Source: Streptomyces lycii
GTDB taxonomy: Bacteria; Actinomycetota; Actinomycetes; Streptomycetales; Streptomycetaceae
Direction: 5' to 3'
DNA length: 41,866 nucleotides
Assembly (NCBI RefSeq): GCF_009735685.1
Contig: NZ_WHPN01000367.1
Location: 10,994-52,859, forward strand
Shown here: positions 41,020 to 41,866 of the stretch, in pieces
Position numbering within the stretch: the stretch's first letter is position 1
How the letters are laid out: every line of letters begins with the position of its first letter
Translations under genes and position numbers: made by a program
The notes under the pieces: generated by a model
Database searches by the model: none
The model's input: the letters and a program-made list of their open reading frames with translations, nothing else
Told to the model about the DNA's origin: nothing

Positions 41020-41866
41020 ATGGCACTGCGTTCGGGACTGGGTTCAGGACTGCGTTCGGGACTGCGTTCGGGACTGCGTTCGGGACCGCGTACGGACACG
41101 CGGGGACGTTCCGGCGGCGCGAGCGGACCCGGAGGGCGCGCGGGACAGGAGAAGCGCCGGGCCCGCCCGCTGCGGATGTCCGTCGAGCAACCGCTCTGGC
41201 AGGCCCTCACCGGCTACCGGGTGCTGACCGCGGTCTACGCCCTCGCCCTCTTCGGCCACTCCCACGACGAGTACACCCGCCCGCTCGCCGCGGCCGCCTA
41301 TCTGGCGGTGCTCGCGGCCTGGACGCTCGTCACGGTGCGCAGCGTCAGCTCGGCCGAGCGCTGCACCAGGCGCTTCCTCGTCACCGACCTCACCATCGCC
41401 GTCATCGGCATCCTGCTGACGCCCCTCGTCGACACCGCCGAGCGGATCGAGGCCGGCGGCCACACCCTGCCGTCCATCTGGACGGCGGGCGCGGTGCTCG
41501 GCTTCGCCATCAAGTTCGGCTGGCGCTGGGCCGCCGTGACCTCCGCCGTCGTCGGCGTCGCGAACCTGATCGAGCGCGGCGCCCCGGCCCAGGACACCGT
41601 GCACAACGTCCTGCTGGTCTGGATAGCGAGCGTCGCCATCGGCTACGTCACCGAGGTCGCCCGGGCCAGTGAGCGCACCCTCGCGCGGGCCCTGGAGGTC
41701 GAGGCCGCGACGCGGGAGCGGGAGCGGCTCGCCCGCGACATCCACGACAGCGTGCTCCAGGTGCTCGCCATGGTGCAGCGGCGGGGCGCGGAGATCGGCG
41801 GTGAGGCGGCCGAGCTGGGCCGGATGGCGGGCGAGCAGGAGGTGGCGCTGCGCACGCTGGTCGCGG
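41020..41866 (+). CDS. Sensor histidine kinase (partial, runs off window end)
   Basis: An open frame of 282 codons without a stop to the window end. The N-terminus has a 12-bp tandem repeat giving LRSG repeats. Residues ~60-200 hold about four membrane helices (GYRVLTAVYALALFG, LAVLAAWTLVTV and others), followed by a dimerisation domain HisKA_3 with RDIHDSVLQVLAM, phospho-acceptor H242. This is the NarL-type kinase family. GTGGGGG precedes ATG 41020; ATG 41176 (MSVEQPLWQAL) is a plausible alternative start that would remove the repeat. The ATP-binding domain and any response regulator lie beyond the window. Confidence 0.88.
   Translation, partial: MALRSGLGSGLRSGLRSGLRSGPRTDTRGRSGGASGPGGRAGQEKRRARPLRMSVEQPLWQALTGYRVLTAVYALALFGHSHDEYTRPLAAAAYLAVLAAWTLVTVRSVSSAERCTRRFLVTDLTIAVIGILLTPLVDTAERIEAGGHTLPSIWTAGAVLGFAIKFGWRWAAVTSAVVGVANLIERGAPAQDTVHNVLLVWIASVAIGYVTEVARASERTLARALEVEAATRERERLARDIHDSVLQVLAMVQRRGAEIGGEAAELGRMAGEQEVALRTLVA
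41026..41085. repeat. 12-bp tandem repeat encoding LRSG
   Basis: CTGCGTTCGGGA and close variants repeat about five times head to tail near the 5' end of the kinase gene, with period 12, a multiple of three. This is compatible with in-frame coding, or with repeat expansion upstream of a start at 41176. Confidence 0.9.

Overview
The window is high-GC actinobacterial DNA, almost certainly from a Streptomyces. The evidence is very high third-position GC, frequent GTG and TTG starts, ATGA/GTGA start-stop overlaps, and a gene order I recognise from the S. coelicolor qcr/cta region. Much of the gene content also matches the M. tuberculosis Rv2182c-Rv2202c neighbourhood: adoK, ctaC, qcrCAB-ctaE, trpD, an NlpC/P60 gene, pimB', fadD15, an SRPBCC gene, an ArsA-like ATPase and an acyltransferase. 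It reads as conserved core chromosome. I see no insertion sequence, prophage, CRISPR array, rRNA or tRNA.

Layout. 1-2.1 kb: a membrane-anchored exported protein and a small protein on the minus strand. 2.1-5.3 kb: an adenosine-kinase-like PfkB kinase facing a cysteine desulfurase-TusA fusion, separated by a satellite-like tandem repeat. 5.6-15.1 kb: the aerobic respiratory supercomplex, with ctaC-ctaD-ctaF and ctaE-qcrC-qcrA-qcrB as two overlapping-gene operons; an L,D-transpeptidase and a degenerate receiver protein lie between them. 15.3-19 kb: trpD, then a SAM-IV riboswitch with a hairpin and a seven-codon leader ORF before a second cysteine-desulfurase-family gene. 19.7-21.5 kb: an alcohol dehydrogenase divergent from a TetR regulator with paired operator-like repeats. 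21.8-24 kb: a lone AsnC/Lrp ligand-binding domain, a zinc-ribbon protein and a coiled-coil NYN-nuclease protein. 24.4-28.4 kb: two tandem NlpC/P60 hydrolases (the first behind a long structured leader resembling a c-di-AMP riboswitch) and a lipoprotein metallopeptidase. 28.4-34.6 kb: PimB'-like mannosyltransferase, long-chain acyl-CoA synthetase, metallophosphoesterase, SRPBCC protein and ArsA-like ATPase. 35.1-41.9 kb: DUF5304-like protein, ROK glucokinase, EEP-family phosphatase, a disordered membrane protein with an alpha/beta hydrolase, a PlsC-type acyltransferase, and a sensor histidine kinase cut by the window end.

Functionally, the centre is respiration: menaquinol is oxidised by the bcc complex, whose dihaem QcrC passes electrons directly to the aa3 oxidase. 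It is flanked by envelope genes (transpeptidase, NlpC/P60 enzymes, PIM and phospholipid synthesis) and sulfur-handling genes (two PLP desulfurase-like proteins, one under a SAM-IV riboswitch). The least explained signals are regulatory: a perfect 21-bp palindrome across the ctaE start codon, an inverted repeat at the ctaC promoter, the SAM-IV leader-ORF arrangement, and several intergenic GGACCG-rich tandem repeats. No clearly novel multi-gene system is evident; the riboswitch unit and the lipid-linked ATPase module are the best candidates for new biology.
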